From Fomitopsis serialis (Eukaryota > Basidiomycota > Agaricomycetes > Polyporales > Fomitopsidaceae), in the NCBI RefSeq assembly GCF_022376445.1, contig NW_025955483.1:1-25164 (forward strand): a DNA stretch of 25,164 nucleotides, in the 5' to 3' direction. This document shows positions 21,945 to 25,164 of the stretch, in pieces; the stretch's first letter is position 1, and each line of letters starts with the position of its first letter. The position numbers and the translations under genes are program-made. The notes under the pieces were generated by a model, which searched no databases, was not told where the DNA came from, and worked only from the letters and a program-made list of their open reading frames with translations.

Positions 21945-22065
21945 GCCCGTGGGTCAGTTGGATGGGTTTGTGGTGAGCGTGTTGCTGTTGCTAGGGTATG
22001 ATGCTGGAGCCTTGGAACGGCTCGAGATGCCGACTCATTGTCACTACGACACTCACTCTTTTGGG

Positions 22066-22347
22066 CTTTCTGTGCATGATTTAACTTATCCCACCGTATG
22101 ATTCGGTACTTACGTCTAATTATAACGTTCAGTTCTGGCTTTATTGTCAAACGGAGATGAGGCCCGAGCGGGGATGTTTCCTACCGCGTCCAACATCGGT
22201 CCATTATGCAACACAAGCTCGTATGAAACCACACACGTCGTGAAAAATTATATGATCAGTCAGCCCAGTATAATCGGGTCTATTCATGCGCGCACTGGGT
22301 CACAGAGCGCAGCGGAAGTATGCGCTACGGCGCTTCGCATCGCATAG
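22066..22347 (+). repeat. degenerate direct repeat, copy 2
   Basis: Partner of 18811-19103, 3,255 bp downstream and just past the glycosidase stop. Differences are substitutions and short indels; this copy is slightly richer in A and T. The region from 21945 to 22606 otherwise holds no gene that I can support. Confidence 0.7.
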
Positions 22348-22606
22348 CTGTAGGGTCTGAGGTTTGTACATTCTGGGCATGTCGCAGTTGCAAACATTGC
22401 GCTTCGCTCACATTTCATCCCACCCCTTCCTGCTTATGCTCCCCCGAGACAGTTGTCGGCTGAGCATAGATGGTGGTAGCCTGCAGATCAAATATCAATG
22501 TATGTAGGCCCAAGCTTCGATACAAGGACGTTGCCTGAGTACCTTTGTGTCCGCGTCCGACTATTGACTTCCCAGCCGTGTGTTTCCGACCTCGCTAACG
22601 CTACGC

Positions 22607-24733
22607 TCACTCGCACCAGTACACCGACGAATCGGTTTCCTCGCGCATCCCATCAGACCTTACATCTGTCTCCATCTTGCTGCGGAGTGTCTCAAGCATC
22701 GCCAGATCATGGTCCTTGGTGATGACAGAGCCTGGAGTGACACCGTCTGGCCAAGCAATCGAGGTGTTGAGATTGTACGGAAAGCGAGCCGTCCCGTCCC
22801 TCCCAGCCCAGTCGAAGTCAACAAGATACGTGCCGCCTGGTCGGAAGCTGTTCGCCATTTCCTTGTCGGCCACAACGACATTCGGTGCGCGAAGGTCGCC
22901 GAACACGAGGTTGTGCCTGTGCAGCTCCTCGATGGCCCGGGAGACATCGTCCATGACTTGCGGTGACTGAGGGCGCTCTTCTGTAAGATCGCCGCCGGGA
23001 ACAGCTTCCATGATAACCATTGACAAGCCGCCCTTGAGCTTGCAAAAGAAAAGTAGCTTCGGGGCGAATCCCGCTTCTGCGAGACGCTCCTGCGCTTCGG
23101 CGCCGTAGGGCCCTGAGACGAACTTTACGTACACGGTAGTTGCAGCACCTTCACCGTAAGTCGCCAGGAAGATCGCCCGACCAGTACTGAGTTGGTGTGT
23201 AAAGAGAAGTAGCTTCGGAGGGGTTTTGTCAATGTATCGAGGCCTGGGGTAGTAGAAAGCCCGCTCTTGAAGAAACGGTGCGCCGATATGCAGCTTGGCA
23301 TATGACCTGCGCAGGTCCCGCGCGAGCTGTCGGAAGACGTGCAGCTGTTTCGCGATCGCATCTACTCCTGCCGGAGACGACCCACAGGGTAGCCCCAAGA
23401 CCCAGAGGAGGTCGGAATGAACTATGTCGGTGGCATATACCGCACGGAAGGTCATAGTGGTCCCGACCATCCCCACGAGCAAGCATGGACAGCAAGAGGA
23501 GTAGCGGATGGAGTCGTACTTGTCAAAGACAGACGTCAGTGGATAGCAGTGTCAACTGTAGTCTGCTTTTACTTACGGCCTGGTTCACCGCCCCGTAGAG
23601 GTGTTGATACGTGGAGACCGACTGCACGTCTGCAGGCCCGTTCAGGAGCTTGTCTTCCACAATGACATAGGGGACTTCAAACCCGTTAGCAATGGGGCAA
23701 GTTGCGGTATGGTCAATCTGCGCTCGTCCGTCTCGTGCCCGTCTGCCTCGCTCTCGCCACCATCCTGCATGCCCTCGTTGTCACCCTTACTGTCGTTCTT
23801 CTTGTCCTGGCGGTAGACGTGTTTCGAGTCGAACAAGGGTTGGTCGAATAATTGGGCGAGAAGGCCCGAGACAGTGTTTGAGTACTCGGGCTCCAGCTTG
23901 TGCCGGGGTCATTGACGGCGATCTTCAGGCGCGCCATGAAGGACACCATGTCAAAGTCGTCGGAAGGCTTGAAAGCGGTCGGATTGTTGGTGGCTTCGTT
24001 GAGCGACTCCCATGCCTCGGCGAAAGCGGGCTCGTACAGTGATACATGAGGTCCGTGATCATCATGGGGGCGAACACCGCCAAGCGACAAAGGAGCCTCG
24101 ATTTGTGCGCTGATAAGATCTGAAGAGCAATAATCAATGATAGTGTGCGAAGAACACAGAAGTAACCAACCTGTCGGTACCAATCCCTGTACCTGTACAT
24201 AAGGCTGTTTAATGCGCTTGTAGAGCTTAATGATGTCAGCTTAAATCGGAGGTTTGTGTCAGATGGGACTACACAAAGAAACAATGACACGTACCCCGGA
24301 GGAAGGCCAGCAATCTGATCCTCCCAGTGTCCGACGCGGTTGCCACAGACTCATCCGCAATGTTCGCAAGATATCCGCCATCCCCGAAGGTCGCGAGAAC
24401 TGTTGAGGACAAAGAGAAGCTCTTCAGCTCATACCAGTCGTCGATAGCGGTGCGACTCAGTGGCGTTGTTGGAACTGAGCATCCGTCCTGTGTCGGTACA
24501 GCCGAAGCATCAGCGGCACACGCTTTTCTCAAAACGCATATACGCACCTCCGAGTCTACCAGACGAAGCTGGTAGTGCTCAACGCTGCCTACCGTGAGGC
24601 CCGGTTGGCCCAAGTAGTCGCTGAAGGAAGCCTGCAGGACGTCGTCGACCTTGATCTGGTTGTATGGAACATCGAACGAGATGCAGTTGTAATGAGGGGG
24701 CATATTATGCAGGAGATGGATCGTAACAGGCAT
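22607..24733 (-). pseudogene. nuclease-like plus kinase-like fusion gene, copy 3 (two frame breaks)
   Basis: Model: exons 24733-24548, 24487-24295, 24239-24171, 24119-23577 and 23518-22607, joined by 51-60 nt introns with good signals. The N-terminus (MPVTIHLLHNMPPHYN, then QIKVDDVLQASFSDYL) has a header not seen in copy 2. It is followed by KLYKRIKQPYVQVQ, FDQPLFDSKHVYRQDKK, and VPYVIVEDK, a candidate PD-(D/E)xK motif (23660-23649). CCPCLLVGMVG aligns with CCCPAFLIGMAG of copy 2. The C-terminal kinase-like part has VYVKF, FGDLRAPN and LVDFDWAG (DFD for DFG). Within exon 24119-23577 the frame changes near 23905 and near 23730, which no GT-AG intron explains. The kinase exon is an intact 304-codon frame including the stop. 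Substrates and biological role are unknown. Confidence 0.7.
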
Positions 24734-25034
24734 GCTGAGACTTCGTCCGAAAGTCGGATCCGAGGGGCGAGACGTGTGGTCAAAGCAACGCAAGCTTATG
24801 CGACCGTCCTCCAGCACTCAAAGAGGTCGCGGTTAGAGTCTGCCTGAGGGAGACTGACCCAAGCTGCGCGACGGCAGTCAAGTCGGAGTGTGGCGGTGGC
24901 CACGGCTCGACCCAGAACTTTGCGCGGCTGAGCCACCTGGTCGCGAGCGACCTCTTCCTCCGCCCTCATCCTGCATCGTTCGCGAACGATAGGTACCTTC
25001 ACTCTTTTTCGACTCACCATCTTGTGTTCTCGCT
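24734..25034. promoter_or_regulatory. short divergent promoter region
   Basis: 301 bp separate the ATG of nuclease-kinase copy 3 (minus) from the ATG of the DUF262-like gene (plus), so both promoters must lie here or overlap. No TATA box stands out. The 74-codon minus frame at 25020-24796 is not family-like and is treated as noncoding. Confidence 0.5.
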
Positions 25035-25164
25035 ATGTCCGACTTTGACTACTCCGACGGCGAAGAGGACGTCCCCCTTGCAAAGCGTTCTGGCCGACCA
25101 CGCACTGCGAACTCTGGCGAGGATGGAGAATACAAGATGAAAGGTGCGCTCAAGGCTCCCAGGC
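25035..25164 (+). CDS. DUF262 (GmrSD-like) protein, N-terminus only
   Basis: The ATG opens MSDFDYSDGEEDVPL, an acidic N-terminus, and the frame stays open to the window end (43 codons), reaching EYKMKGALKAPR. From memory, fungal DUF262 proteins carry a near-identical lead-in (YKIKGALRPPR type) just before the DUF262 core, a domain shared with the ParB/DndB-like nuclease part of the bacterial type IV restriction enzyme GmrSD. The core itself is outside the window, so this is a prediction from the first residues only. Confidence 0.5.
   Translation, partial: MSDFDYSDGEEDVPLAKRSGRPRTANSGEDGEYKMKGALKAPR

Noticed and set aside
18811..22347. LTR retrotransposon
   Set aside because: Direct repeats exist, but no TG/CA ends, primer-binding site, gag or pol likeness were seen; the interior is a glycosidase gene.
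24796..25020. 74-codon frame upstream of nuclease-kinase copy 3
   Set aside because: Does not join to the header exon in a family-like way and lies in the divergent promoter.
1..25164. tRNA, rRNA, CRISPR, phage or bacterial genes
   Set aside because: No such pattern found; intron structure and protein families are basidiomycete.

Overview
The window reads as nuclear DNA of a mushroom-forming basidiomycete (Agaricomycetes, probably Polyporales-like). Evidence: many 44-70 nt introns with CTRAY branch points, GC-rich coding stretches beside AT-richer decayed stretches, and families largely restricted to these fungi (DUF6533 and DUF6534 membrane proteins, large families of nuclease-kinase fusion genes). 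No rRNA, tRNA, CRISPR array or prokaryotic operon was seen. All assignments come from reading translations by eye; no database was searched.

Layout from the left. The last 28 codons of a nuclease-kinase gene (copy 1, +) open the window. Next come an AT-hook nuclear protein (294-3072, -), a 0.67 kb AT-richer block bounded by perfect 21 bp inverted repeats (3485-4156), a decayed DUF6534 membrane-protein gene (about 4421-5295, +), the p97/Cdc48 adaptor Shp1/p47 (6224-7694, -) and a second nuclease-kinase gene carrying lesions (7905-10034, -). The middle holds a DUF6533 seven-helix protein (10660-12401, -), a peptidase S33 (proline iminopeptidase-like) pseudogene full of stops (13094-14023, +), a Sec14-like lipid-transfer protein (14856-15923, -) and a second DUF6534 gene (16723-18699, +). 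The right part has a GH105-like six-hairpin glycosidase with one frameshift (19970-21944, +) between two degenerate direct repeats, a third nuclease-kinase gene with two frame breaks (22607-24733, -), and the first 43 codons of a DUF262/GmrSD-like gene (25035 to the right edge, +).

Two ordinary cellular genes, Shp1 and Sec14, have exon chains that splice cleanly in frame. The accessory genes around them are repeatedly frameshifted or stopped. That contrast argues for real gene decay rather than poor sequence. Copies 1 and 2 of the nuclease-kinase family face each other and share similarity into their 3' flanks, so the AT-hook, DUF6534 and Shp1 genes lie inside a pair of inverted arms about 7.7 kb apart.

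The most interesting theme is a birth-and-death cluster of nuclease-like plus kinase-like fusion genes, the third of which shares a roughly 300 bp divergent intergenic region with a relative of the GmrSD restriction family. Whether these form a functional system (genome defence, selfish element or secreted effector) cannot be decided from sequence alone.
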